DNA of 64,000 nucleotides, from contig NZ_JAGHRC010000001.1 of NCBI RefSeq assembly GCF_017743975.1, positions 1 to 64,000 of the forward strand. Direction: 5' to 3'. Positions 35,885 to 44,701 of this stretch are shown one piece after another. The notes under the pieces were generated by a model. It did no database searches and was not told where the DNA came from. It was given only the letters and a program-made list of their open reading frames with translations. This stretch comes from Ruegeria sp. R14_0. Its GTDB lineage: Bacteria; Pseudomonadota; Alphaproteobacteria; Rhodobacterales; Rhodobacteraceae. Each line of letters opens with the position of its first letter. Positions within the stretch are counted from its first letter, which is position 1. A program made the position numbers and the translations under genes.

Positions 35885-36118
35885 GCGGGTTTACTACCCG
35901 TTTGTCCGAAGGTCGGCATCGGCGTTTTCAACTCCCTGTGTTTTTTGACGCAGTTTCGCGCGGTTGGGCCCGTGTAGTCAAACCCGTTCTTAGGCTGAAT
36001 CGTCGCGAAAATGTGAAACTTTTGCCAATCCGCCTACACAAAACCTTGAGGATTTGTCATCACATGCACTGTCAGCCGCAGATTATGAGCTGACCAAATA
36101 TCAAGGAGAGATTTCCCC

Positions 36119-36616
36119 GTGCCCGACAACCAAAGCCGCCTGGACCTGTTCATCGACCGCATGGTGTCACAACGGGCCTGTCTGGATTTCGCCATCGCAC
36201 AGACCAAAGGAATGCAGGGGCCAGTGTTCGAACTTGGGCTGGGGAACGGACGGACGTATCACCATATGGTGCAGTACATCGACGAACGCCCGGTGTATGT
36301 GTTCGAACGCGCGGTGGCCTCGCATCCGGATTCCACGCCGCCTGAGGATCGCGTGATTTTGGGCGATGTGCGGGAAACGTTGCCTGCGTCGCTGGATCGC
36401 TTTGGCGCGACTGCCAGCCTGATCCATGCAGACCTTGGCGGTCACAACCGCAAAAAGAACGACGACTTCGCCCGCTTTGTCTCTCCGCTGATCGAACCAC
36501 TATTGGCCGAAGGCGGTTTGATGGTGTCCAGCGATCGGATGTATTTCAACGCGTTGACCGAACTTCCGCTGCCCCAGGGTGCCGTGGAAGGTCGCTGTTT
36601 TATCTATCGCCGCTAA
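36119..36616 (+). CDS. Small class I SAM methyltransferase (paralogue of the 19.3-kb protein)
   Basis: 165 aa, GTG start with AAGGAGAG 8 nt upstream. SAM loop VFELGLGNGRTYHHM and the acidic-strand region YVFERAVASHPDSTPP align with the glycan-operon protein (MGLGNGRTYDHL; VMDRVLQCHPSSTPP). IHADLGGHNRKKNDDFARF follows at the position of AHYDFGRGVKEEDV. The family seems to be PF12692; substrate unknown. 17 nt before the GST gene, so probably co-transcribed with it. Confidence 0.75.
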   Translation: MPDNQSRLDLFIDRMVSQRACLDFAIAQTKGMQGPVFELGLGNGRTYHHMVQYIDERPVYVFERAVASHPDSTPPEDRVILGDVRETLPASLDRFGATASLIHADLGGHNRKKNDDFARFVSPLIEPLLAEGGLMVSSDRMYFNALTELPLPQGAVEGRCFIYRR

Positions 36617-36633
36617 TCTGCCCGGAGGGTCCG

Positions 36634-37263
36634 ATGCTGTTCTATGATTGCTCTACCGCCCCAAACCCGCGCCGCGCGCGTATGTTCATTGCTGAAAAGG
36701 GGCTGGAGATCGAGACTCGCAACATCTCGATTGCAAAGGGGGAACAGCTTGCAGACGACTTCCGCGCTGTGAACCCGAACGCGACAGTTCCGGTATTGGT
36801 GACGGATGAGGGCACTGCGCTTACCGAAAACCTCGGGATTGCGGCATATCTGGAAGCCCGTTTCCCCGAACCGCCCCTTATGGGACGCACGCCCGATGAA
36901 AAAGGGCAGGTTCTGATGTGGAACAGCATCGTTGAACAGCAAGGCGGCATGCCCATCGCCGAGACTTTGCGAAACACCCATCCCGCCTTTGCGGACCGGG
37001 CGATTCCGGGGCCGGTGAATCACGCCCAAATCCCTGAACTGGCGCAACGCGGATCTGCGCGTGTTGGACGTTTCTTCTCGATGCTCGAAGACAGACTCGC
37101 CGATAGCCCGTTTATTGCAGGTGCAGAATTCACCCTCGCAGACATTTCCACCTTCGTCTTCGTCGACTTCGCCCGTGTGATCAAGATGCGGATTCCAAAG
37201 GAAAATACTGCCACTCTGGCTTGGTTCGATAAGGTCGCATCTCGCCCAAGCGCGCAACTCTGA
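36634..37263 (+). CDS. Glutathione S-transferase family protein
   Basis: 209 aa, ribosome site CGGAGGG. N-terminal thioredoxin-like domain (MLFYDCSTAPNPRRARMFIA, NPNATVPVLVTDEGTALTE with the cis-Pro and the glutathione-binding T/S-E region) and C-terminal helical domain (ADSPFIAGAEFTLADISTF with the conserved N-capping box and hydrophobic staple). Cytoplasmic detoxification or redox role; specific substrate not evident. Confidence 0.9.
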   Translation: MLFYDCSTAPNPRRARMFIAEKGLEIETRNISIAKGEQLADDFRAVNPNATVPVLVTDEGTALTENLGIAAYLEARFPEPPLMGRTPDEKGQVLMWNSIVEQQGGMPIAETLRNTHPAFADRAIPGPVNHAQIPELAQRGSARVGRFFSMLEDRLADSPFIAGAEFTLADISTFVFVDFARVIKMRIPKENTATLAWFDKVASRPSAQL

Positions 37264-37302
37264 CCACTGCCTTTTCGAGGGTGGGCATTCAGCGCGCACA
37301 GA

Positions 37303-37336
37303 ACTGTACAGAAATGTCTAGACAGATGTGAACAGT
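37303..37336. promoter_or_regulatory. Dyad operator candidate before the methylated-amine operon
   Basis: A perfect palindrome TGTCTAGACA (37315-37324) sits at the exact centre of a wider dyad whose outer arms are ACTGT (37303-37307) and ACAGT (37332-37336); 13 of 17 positions pair overall. It lies ~40 nt before the first gene of an operon that encodes a TetR-type protein, whose operators have this size and symmetry. Confidence 0.6.
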
Positions 37337-37376
37337 GCTACTAGCGTCCTGCCCAAGCCATTCAGGGGAGGGCAGG

Positions 37377-39779
37377 ATGAAATCTCAGTATCGCGTAGTG
37401 GTCATCGGGGGCGGCGTCGTGGGCGCCTCGGTTCTTTATCACCTGGCCAAGTTCGGCTGGTCGGATGTTGTGATGCTAGAACGGCGGCGGCTGGCATCGG
37501 GGTCTTCGTGGCACGCGGCGGGCGGTATCCACGCGTTGAACGCCGACCCGAACATGGCGTCACTGCAGGCCTACACGATCGACCTGCTCAGCGAGATTGA
37601 GAAGGAATCCGGCCAGAACATCGGCCTGCACATGACTGGCGGTTTGACGCTGGCGGGCACGCCCGAGCGGTGGGAGTGGCTGCAAGCCAACTACCGTGTT
37701 TTCCAGTCCATTGGCATTGACGATTGCGAGTTGCTGACCCCGGAAGAGGCGCAGAAACGCTGTCCAATCATGTCCACCGATGGCGTGCTGGGCGCGATGT
37801 GGGCGGATCGCGAAGGCTATATCGACACGACCGGCACAGTGCAGGCTTATGCAACGGCCGCCAAAAAGCGCGGCGCCGAATACTATGAAGAGACCAAGGT
37901 CGAAAGCCTGACACAGACGGCCGATGGTTGGGAGGTTGTAACCGACAAAGGCACGATCACCTGTGAGCATGTGGTCAACGCCGCGGGCCTCTGGGCGAAA
38001 CAGGTCGGCCGCATGGCAGGGGTCGAACTGCCGGTTTCTCCGCTCAAGCACCACTATCTGATCACCGACGCGGTGCCCGAGGTTGCGGCGGCAGAGTTTG
38101 AGATGCCGATGACAGTGGACCTCGAAGGGTTCACCTATATGCGGCAGGATCAGAAGGGCGTTCTGGTCGGTATCTACGAGGTCGATCACGAACACTGGGC
38201 CATGGACGGCGCGCCGTGGAACTATGGTGAGGAGCTGTTTCAGGAACAGCTCGACCGGATCGAGAATGAATTGATGCTGGGCTTTGAACGCTACCCGTCG
38301 ATCCAGAACGTGGGCATCAAGACATGGGTAAACGGCGCGTTCACTTTCTCGCCCGATGGCAACCCACTGGTGGGTCCGGTGCCGGGCAAGCGCGGCTATT
38401 GGTCGGCCTGTGCCGTGATGGCCGGGTTCCTTCAAGGTGGGGGCGTCGGCAAAACGCTGGCCGAATGGATGATCCATGGTGAGCCCGAGGCCGACGCATG
38501 GCCGATGGACGTGGCGCGGTATGGCGATTTTGCTCAGAACAAGCGCTACATCCGCGAGACCACAGGGCAGTTCTATTCCCGCCGTTTCGTGATGACATAT
38601 CCGAACGAGCAATTGCCTGCGGGTCGTCCGTTGAAGATGGCCCCAGCGCATGATGCAATGACCGAGGCAGGCTGCAAATGGGGCGTCAGCTGGGATCTTG
38701 AAGTGCCGCTCTATTTCGCGCCGAAAGGGTTTGAAGAGACGTCAACGCTGAAACGCTCTAACGCGCATGACATCGTGGCTGAAGAATGCAAAGTGATCCG
38801 TGAAGGCGCAGGGTTGCTGGATATCTCGGGCTTTTCGCGGTTCGAGGTTTCGGGCCCGAATGCCGAAGTATGGCTCGACAAGGTCATGGCGTCGAAACTG
38901 CCCGCGCCGGGCCGGGCGAAGCTGGCTCCGATGCTGGGCGAGAACGGGCGTCTCAAAGGTGACCTGACCATTTTGAACTGGGGCGATGGCACCTGGTGGA
39001 TCATGGGCAGTTACTACCTGCGCGCCTGGCATATGCGCTGGTTCGACGATCACATGATCGACGGGGTCACTATTCGGGACTTGGGCGAGCAATACTGCGG
39101 CTTCGCTGTTGTTGGACCGAAATCGCAGGCTGTGGTCGAAAAACTGGCCGAGCAGGACATCTCGGGTCTCAAATTCATGGGCTGCGGCGATTTCGATATC
39201 GGGTTGGTCCGTGCACGTGTCGCCCGGGTGTCCGTCACGGGCGAGAAGGGGTACGAGATCAACTGCCGCTATGGCGATCATATCAAACTGCGTCGGATGC
39301 TGCTGGAGGCGGGTGCCGACGAAGGTATTCGTGAGTGCGGCTTCAACGCGATGCTCTCGACCCGATTGGAGAAGAGTTTTGGCATCTGGTCCGCCGAGTT
39401 CACGCAGCTTTATACGCCGGGAATGACCGGGATGGACCGCTGGATCGATTGGGACAAGGACTTTGTCGGCAAACAGGCCGCAGTCGCTGAACGCGATGGG
39501 AATGGCCCGGCACAGGTGCAAGTGACGCTTGAGGTGGACGCCGACGACGCCGACGCGAGCGGGTACGAACCCGTCTGGTCGGGCGAAGAACGTGTGGGGT
39601 TTGTGACCTCTGGCGGTTACGGCCACTATACCGGCAAATCTCTGGCTATGGCTCTGGTCAATCGCGACAAGGCCTCGCCGGGTACCGAGCTTTCGGTGCA
39701 TGTGGTCGGCGTTGAACGCCCCGCGCGGATCATCGCCCCATCGCCATATGACCCGCAGGGCAAAGCGATGAGGGGCTGA
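37377..39779 (+). CDS. Dimethylglycine/sarcosine dehydrogenase-like flavoprotein with GcvT domain
   Basis: 800 aa; ATG 37377 follows AGGGGAGGGCAGG. N-terminal FAD-binding DAO domain (VVVIGGGVVGASVLYHL) with SGSSWHAAGGIHAL, whose His is the usual covalent-FAD site of dimethylglycine and sarcosine dehydrogenases. The C-terminal half is an aminomethyltransferase (GcvT)-like folate-binding domain (ISGFSRFEVSGPNAEVWLDKV, GEKGYEINCRYGDH, FVGKQAAV). It would oxidise an N-methyl group and pass it to tetrahydrofolate. First gene of the operon with MttB, TetR and a second flavoprotein. Confidence 0.9.
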   Translation: MKSQYRVVVIGGGVVGASVLYHLAKFGWSDVVMLERRRLASGSSWHAAGGIHALNADPNMASLQAYTIDLLSEIEKESGQNIGLHMTGGLTLAGTPERWEWLQANYRVFQSIGIDDCELLTPEEAQKRCPIMSTDGVLGAMWADREGYIDTTGTVQAYATAAKKRGAEYYEETKVESLTQTADGWEVVTDKGTITCEHVVNAAGLWAKQVGRMAGVELPVSPLKHHYLITDAVPEVAAAEFEMPMTVDLEGFTYMRQDQKGVLVGIYEVDHEHWAMDGAPWNYGEELFQEQLDRIENELMLGFERYPSIQNVGIKTWVNGAFTFSPDGNPLVGPVPGKRGYWSACAVMAGFLQGGGVGKTLAEWMIHGEPEADAWPMDVARYGDFAQNKRYIRETTGQFYSRRFVMTYPNEQLPAGRPLKMAPAHDAMTEAGCKWGVSWDLEVPLYFAPKGFEETSTLKRSNAHDIVAEECKVIREGAGLLDISGFSRFEVSGPNAEVWLDKVMASKLPAPGRAKLAPMLGENGRLKGDLTILNWGDGTWWIMGSYYLRAWHMRWFDDHMIDGVTIRDLGEQYCGFAVVGPKSQAVVEKLAEQDISGLKFMGCGDFDIGLVRARVARVSVTGEKGYEINCRYGDHIKLRRMLLEAGADEGIRECGFNAMLSTRLEKSFGIWSAEFTQLYTPGMTGMDRWIDWDKDFVGKQAAVAERDGNGPAQVQVTLEVDADDADASGYEPVWSGEERVGFVTSGGYGHYTGKSLAMALVNRDKASPGTELSVHVVGVERPARIIAPSPYDPQGKAMRG

Positions 39780-39781
39780 AT

Positions 39782-41332
39782 ATGATTGGTCAAACATCCG
39801 AACGCGGACGGCGACGGCGCGGGCGAAGCGCCGAAGCCGCCCCGGCCCCCAGCCGGGACGTGAACTATCGTCAGTTAAAAAACCCTTTTCCCCAGATGGA
39901 GGTTTTCCCGGCGGATCAGATCGCCGACATGCACGAAACAGCGCTGCGCACCTTGCAGGAACTTGGGGTCAAATGCCTGCTGCCCGAGGCGCGGCGCGTC
40001 TTCGAAAAAGCGGGCGCGCGCGTGGATGAAGATGCCGAGATGGTTTTTCTCGGACGTGACATTGTTGAGGCGGCCATAGCTTCGGCCCCCAAATCGATTG
40101 CCTGTCATGCCGGGGCACGTCGCCGAGACTTTACCCTTGAACTGGGCAGCCTTGTCTTTCAGCCAGGGGCCGGTGCCCCGAACGCAACGGATTTGGAGCG
40201 GGGGCGCCGCCCCGCGACCGGACAGGACTATCTTGAGTTCCTGAAGCTCACCCATCACTTCGACGTCTTTCAGATGATCTCGCCCCAGGTCGAGCCGCAA
40301 GACGTTCCGACCCACCTGCGCCATTACTTCACGACGCAGGCGCAGATGGAGCTGACGGACAAGTTCCCGTTCTTCTTCTCGCGCGGCACCCCGCAGGTGA
40401 TGGATTGCTTTGAAATGCTCTCCATCGCGCGCGGCCTGTCGGATGATGAGTTCCGCTCGGGCGCGCATTGCTACACGATTATCAACACCAACAGCCCGCG
40501 CACGCTGGACATTCCGATGGCGCAGGGGCTGATTGATTTTGCGCGAAATGGTCAGATGTCGATCATCACACCGTTCACGTTGATGGGCGCAATGGCCCCG
40601 ATCACTGTGGCCGGGGCCATCACGCTGTCGCATGCCGAGGCGCTGGCGGCGCTGACGCTGACTCAGTTGGCCAAGCCGGGTGCGCCGGTTTGCTACGGTA
40701 CTTTCACCAGCAACGTGGATATGAAATCGGGCGCGCCAGCATTTGGCACGCCTTCGCATTTTCAGGCGTCGCTGGCGGCGGGGCAACTGGCGCGGCACTT
40801 GGGTTTGCCATGGCGGTCTGCCGCCGGATCGGCCTCGAACATCAACGATGTGCAGGCTGCCAACGAAAACCAGTTTGGCCTTTGGGGCTGTCTGATGGCC
40901 GGGGCCACGGTGATCATCCACTCGGCTGGTTGGCTCGAAGGTGGCCTGACCGTATCCTTCGAAAAGATGATCTGCGACGCTGAGGTTCTGAACATGGTAG
41001 CCGAGCTTTGCGCCGGGGCGCAGGCAGGCACCGCCGAGATTGGGTTCAACACAGCGCTAAGCGAGGTTGAACCCAGCGGACATTTCTTTGCGTCCAGCCA
41101 AACGATGGAGCGGTACAACACCGAGTTCTACCAGCCTCATGTGCACGACTATGCCAATTTCGGAACCTGGACCGAGCGCGGGTCGGTGGATGCCAGTCAT
41201 CGCGCGACGGGTGTTTGGAAAGGCATCCTGAGCGAGTTCAAAGCGCCGCCAAGTGACATCCGGCGCATCGGGGCCATGAAAGACTTTATCGCGCGCCGCA
41301 CTGCCGAAGGCGGTGCCCCGCCGGAGAGTTGA
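39782..41332 (+). CDS. Trimethylamine methyltransferase (MttB)-family protein, non-pyrrolysine
   Basis: 516 aa, 2 nt after the dehydrogenase gene. Basic N-terminal tail (GRRRRGRSAEAAP), then the MttB fold: MHETALRTLQELGVKCLLPEARRVFEKAG, SIACHAGARRRDFTLELG, PFTLMGAMAPITVAGAITLSHAEALAAL, SASNINDVQAANENQFGLWG. There is no in-frame amber codon, so it belongs to the large pyrrolysine-free branch, whose characterised members demethylate quaternary amines such as glycine betaine using a corrinoid protein. No corrinoid protein gene is present nearby. Confidence 0.88.
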   Translation: MIGQTSERGRRRRGRSAEAAPAPSRDVNYRQLKNPFPQMEVFPADQIADMHETALRTLQELGVKCLLPEARRVFEKAGARVDEDAEMVFLGRDIVEAAIASAPKSIACHAGARRRDFTLELGSLVFQPGAGAPNATDLERGRRPATGQDYLEFLKLTHHFDVFQMISPQVEPQDVPTHLRHYFTTQAQMELTDKFPFFFSRGTPQVMDCFEMLSIARGLSDDEFRSGAHCYTIINTNSPRTLDIPMAQGLIDFARNGQMSIITPFTLMGAMAPITVAGAITLSHAEALAALTLTQLAKPGAPVCYGTFTSNVDMKSGAPAFGTPSHFQASLAAGQLARHLGLPWRSAAGSASNINDVQAANENQFGLWGCLMAGATVIIHSAGWLEGGLTVSFEKMICDAEVLNMVAELCAGAQAGTAEIGFNTALSEVEPSGHFFASSQTMERYNTEFYQPHVHDYANFGTWTERGSVDASHRATGVWKGILSEFKAPPSDIRRIGAMKDFIARRTAEGGAPPES

Positions 41333-42007
41333 ATGAACACGAAGCCTATCCTCCACCGGGACGACCCGGAAGCCGAGCCTTTGGTCGGCAACATCAAGGT
41401 CACGCGCGATGATTGGCTGAACGTGGCGATGGACGTTCTGATCTCGGATGGCGTGGATCAGATCAAGGTGCTGAATCTGGCGGAACGGATGGCCGTATCG
41501 CGGTCGTCGTTCTATTGGTACTTCAAGTCGCGGCAAGAGCTTCTGGATGCTTTGCTGGCGCGTTGGCAGGCCACGAACACCGCCGCTTTGGTCGCGCAGG
41601 CCGAGGCCCCTGCGGAGACGATCACAGGCGCGGTCTGCAATGTGCATCGATGCGTGGTGAACGCCTCATTGTTCGACACAGCCCTTGACTTCGCCGTCCG
41701 CGACTGGGCGCGTAAGTCAGGCAAGGTACGGCGTGCGCTGGATCAGTCTGATGCGCGCAGGCTTGAGGCGCTGCATGCCATGTTCGCGCGGTACGGCTAT
41801 TCCGAGTACGAAGCCGAAACCCGCGCGCGCGTGCTGTACTACATGCAGATCGGCTACGATCTGGCGCAGTTGAATGAACCCATGGAGACGCGGATCGCCA
41901 TGGCTCCGCATTACCTTTACGTTTTCACCGGGGTTGAGCCGAAACCCGAAGAAGTCGAAGAATTCAGCGCCTATTCGATGCGCTATTGGAAAGGAGATCC
42001 CTCATGA
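41333..42007 (+). CDS. TetR-family regulator
   Basis: 224 aa, ATG directly abutting the MttB stop. DNA-binding helix-turn-helix at ~25-75 (LNVAMDVLISDGVDQIKVLNLAERMAVSRSSFYWYFKSRQELLDALL) is of TetR type; the C-terminal ligand domain is helical. It probably senses the methylated amine or its product and controls its own operon through the dyad at 37303-37336. Being inside the operon it implies autoregulation. Confidence 0.88.
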   Translation: MNTKPILHRDDPEAEPLVGNIKVTRDDWLNVAMDVLISDGVDQIKVLNLAERMAVSRSSFYWYFKSRQELLDALLARWQATNTAALVAQAEAPAETITGAVCNVHRCVVNASLFDTALDFAVRDWARKSGKVRRALDQSDARRLEALHAMFARYGYSEYEAETRARVLYYMQIGYDLAQLNEPMETRIAMAPHYLYVFTGVEPKPEEVEEFSAYSMRYWKGDPS

Positions 42008-43308
42008 GCCAACCTGACGCAATCATCATCGGAACCGGTGTGATCGGCGCGGCCATCGCCTTTGAAATGGCCAAGGCAGGCTGGAAAACCCTGTCTTTGG
42101 ACCGCAACAGCCAGGTCGGCCACGGCTCGACCGCGGGGTCCTGCGCGATCATTCGGATGCACTATTCAACCTTCGACGGAACCGCTTTTGCCTGGGAAGG
42201 CTATCACTATTGGCGCGATTGGGCCGAGTATCTGGGCCTGCCCGAAGACGCCAATCTGGCGCAGTTCCGCGAGACGGGTTGTCTGGTGATGAAGACCGAC
42301 GCGAACGGTATGCTTGAAAAGCACATGAAGAACAGTGCCGATCTGGACTGCCCGTTCGAAGAATGGTCGGTGGACAAGGTCAGTGAGCGTTTGCCGATCT
42401 ATTCCAAAGACAGTTTCGCACCTGCACGTCGTATGGACGACCCGGAGTTTGGCCAACCGAACGGACGCAAGATGCACGGCGGCGTGTTCTGGCCGCAGGC
42501 GGGCTATGTCACCGATCCGGCGCTGTCCGCGCAAAACCTGATGGATGCAGCCAAGCAGCACGGCGCGGAAGTGCGCACCGGGGCTGAGGTGGTCGAAATC
42601 CTGACCGATGGGGGCCGGGTCTCGGGCGTCAAATTGGCTTCGGGTGAGGAAATCCGCGCGAAAGTTGTCGTGAACGTCGCCGGGCCCGGCTCGGCCATCA
42701 TCAACAAAATGGCCGACGTTCTGGACGACATGACGATCGAGACACGCCCACTGCGCCAAGAGGTTGTGCACGTTCCCGCGCCTGAGGGGTTCGATTTTGA
42801 AAACGACGGCACGATTGTCTCGGACAGCGATATTGCCTGCTACTGCCGTCCAGAACACGGCAACCACATTCTGGTCGGTTCCGAGGACCCGGAATGCGAC
42901 CCGCATCAGTGGTGCGAGGATGACGTGCACTACAACCACGACTTCACCGACCAGTGGACCACGCAGGCCATGCGGTATGCGCAGCGCGTGCCCAGCCTTG
43001 GCATTCCGTCTAAAACGCGCGGCGTTGTCGACCTGTATGATGCGTCGACCGACTGGATTCCGATCTATGACAAATCCAGCCTTCCGGGGTTCTACATGGC
43101 CTGCGGGACCAGCGGGAATCAGTACAAGAACGCGCCTATCGCGGGCAAGATGATGACCGCCTTGATCGAATACTGCGAGGGCGGCGCGGATCATGATGCG
43201 CAACCGCTGCAATACGAACTGCCCTATATCGGGCGCTCGATTGATGTTGGGTTCTATTCCCGCAAGCGCCCGATCAACGAAGAAAGCAGTTTTTCTGTTC
43301 TGGGGTAG
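42004..43308 (+). CDS. FAD-dependent oxidoreductase, DAO/sarcosine oxidase beta-like
   Basis: 434 aa; start overlaps the TetR stop (ATGA) with GGAGATCCCTC upstream. IIIGTGVIGAAIAFEMAKAG is the FAD Rossmann motif, followed by STAGSCAIIRMHYS and a substrate domain with the late FYMACGTSGNQYKNAPIAGKM. Single DAO domain, no GcvT part. Likely oxidises a secondary or tertiary amine produced by the first enzymes of the operon. Confidence 0.87.
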   Translation: MSQPDAIIIGTGVIGAAIAFEMAKAGWKTLSLDRNSQVGHGSTAGSCAIIRMHYSTFDGTAFAWEGYHYWRDWAEYLGLPEDANLAQFRETGCLVMKTDANGMLEKHMKNSADLDCPFEEWSVDKVSERLPIYSKDSFAPARRMDDPEFGQPNGRKMHGGVFWPQAGYVTDPALSAQNLMDAAKQHGAEVRTGAEVVEILTDGGRVSGVKLASGEEIRAKVVVNVAGPGSAIINKMADVLDDMTIETRPLRQEVVHVPAPEGFDFENDGTIVSDSDIACYCRPEHGNHILVGSEDPECDPHQWCEDDVHYNHDFTDQWTTQAMRYAQRVPSLGIPSKTRGVVDLYDASTDWIPIYDKSSLPGFYMACGTSGNQYKNAPIAGKMMTALIEYCEGGADHDAQPLQYELPYIGRSIDVGFYSRKRPINEESSFSVLG

Positions 43309-43364
43309 TTAACTGAACAAAACGCTCTATCCTTCCTGGGAACTGAAAAAAGGCAGGACCCAGG

Positions 43365-44096
43365 ATGGCCGAGCCGAAAAACCGTGTTTTGATCCTCGGG
43401 AGCGCTCCGGCTGCGATGGCCGCGGGTGAATGGTCCCGAACCCCTTTCACCCATATCGTGGCGATCAACAATGCCTGGCGCATTCGCCCCGACTGGGATT
43501 TCTTGATCCATCCCGAGGATTTTCCGGAAGAGAACCGACCGGATGCCATGTCGGATGGCCAGCGCATCGTCGAGGCGCGCGACTATGTGCCGTTGCAAAA
43601 CCGGTTTGGCGGTTTTGTGTATGCCGGCGGCACGATGGCGTTCACCGCCGGATACTGGGCGCTGGCAGCGCTGAAACCGGCCGTTTTGGCCTATTTCGGC
43701 TGTGATATGATCTATCCGAACTCCGGCCAGACCCATTTCTACGGCACCGGTGCTGCCGATCCGTTGCGCGCGGATGTCACGCTGCGCTCGCTCGAGGCGA
43801 AGTCCGCGCGGTTGGGTCTGTTCGGTTCCGCGCAGGGCTGTCGGGTTGTTCGACTGTCGCAAGGAGACAGTCGACTGGTCTATCCGTCTGCCACACCCGA
43901 TACGCTCATGTCATCCGGATTGCCATCGACCCAGGGTATGCAGTCTGCCTTGCAGACCGAGGCGTCACTGAACTATTTTGTGCCATCCGGCCGCTATTGG
44001 GAGCAAGAGGGCCAGTTCGACACAGCGCGCATCGACCAGTTGGACCGGCAATGGCTACAGGCATATCGTCTGAGTGCTTTAGAGCACGTAGCGTGA
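43365..44096 (+). CDS. Unrecognised Rossmann-like protein
   Basis: 243 aa. NRVLILGSAPAAMAAGEWSR at the N-terminus is a glycine/serine-rich loop after a beta strand, followed by HIVAINNAWRIRPDWDFLIHPEDFP and, mid-protein, LAYFGCDMIYPNSGQTHFYG. This outline recalls DUF115/GT42-like glycosyltransferases, in which a small Rossmann domain reads a sugar nucleotide, but the similarity is only in pattern. 56 nt after the flavoprotein gene, so it may be the last gene of that operon or independent. Confidence 0.6.
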   Translation: MAEPKNRVLILGSAPAAMAAGEWSRTPFTHIVAINNAWRIRPDWDFLIHPEDFPEENRPDAMSDGQRIVEARDYVPLQNRFGGFVYAGGTMAFTAGYWALAALKPAVLAYFGCDMIYPNSGQTHFYGTGAADPLRADVTLRSLEAKSARLGLFGSAQGCRVVRLSQGDSRLVYPSATPDTLMSSGLPSTQGMQSALQTEASLNYFVPSGRYWEQEGQFDTARIDQLDRQWLQAYRLSALEHVA

Positions 44097-44097
44097 C

Positions 44098-44499
44098 TCA
44101 GCTTACGGGTACGGCGACGAATTCAACCCACGCCCATACCATCGCAATATAGGTCAGGTTGTGCATGAACTGATCCAGACCGGCTGCGCGCCAGAATGCG
44201 GCCTGCGTCGGGACCAATTGCTTTTTGTCCGAATAGCTGGCCTTGGCAAAATCGATATTGAAATGAACGATCCATTCCAGTGCAGCAATGATCAAAATAA
44301 AGGACCAAGGGGCGCCGAAAATCAAAAAAACAAGCACGGACCCGACCACATGCACGCCCGCATGCTGCGCACGTCCCAGGTGAAAATACTCACCGCGTCC
44401 TGCCAACATTTTCGGGGTCTGAAGGAAGAAGTCCGCAAACATATGTTTGATCTGCAATAAGCAGAGCATCAATAGCACTGCGCCTATACTGGCAGTCAA
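44098..44499 (-). CDS. DUF3307-family membrane protein
   Basis: 133 aa with a TTG start at 44499 and GGAGG 7 nt upstream. Sequence LLQIKHMFADFFLQTPKML (H..aDF.LQ signature of DUF3307), GRAQHAGVHVVGSVLVF and LEWIVHFNIDFAKASY (late HxxxD-type motif) with three to four membrane helices. The conserved His/Asp pattern suggests a membrane metal site. Function unknown. Convergent with the preceding gene. Confidence 0.75.
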   Translation of the reverse strand: MTASIGAVLLMLCLLQIKHMFADFFLQTPKMLAGRGEYFHLGRAQHAGVHVVGSVLVFLIFGAPWSFILIIAALEWIVHFNIDFAKASYSDKKQLVPTQAAFWRAAGLDQFMHNLTYIAMVWAWVEFVAVPVS

Positions 44500-44701
44500 A
44501 ATCGTCCTCCCGATATCGTCCCAATCCGGACTCTAGGCACTTATGGCAGCTTGCGCAAATGAACTTGTTCACATTCGGCAATTATCTGATCAAATTGGAA
44601 ACCGTTTGCGTCTTTTGGCTGGATTGCAGTAAATTTGTGGTGTTGGATTTGCGACAGTTTCGTCAAGATCGGATCGGTGATCCGCAACAGGGGCAGGTTC
44701 C

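Noticed and set aside
37560-38651. 363-codon open frame on the minus strand
   Set aside because: Antisense to the dimethylglycine-dehydrogenase-like gene, which has clear FAD motifs; no independent support.
39875-40921. 348-codon open frame on the minus strand
   Set aside because: Antisense to the MttB-family gene; arginine- and histidine-rich with no motif.
42166-43212. 348-codon open frame on the minus strand
   Set aside because: Antisense to the DAO-family oxidase; no start signal or domain.
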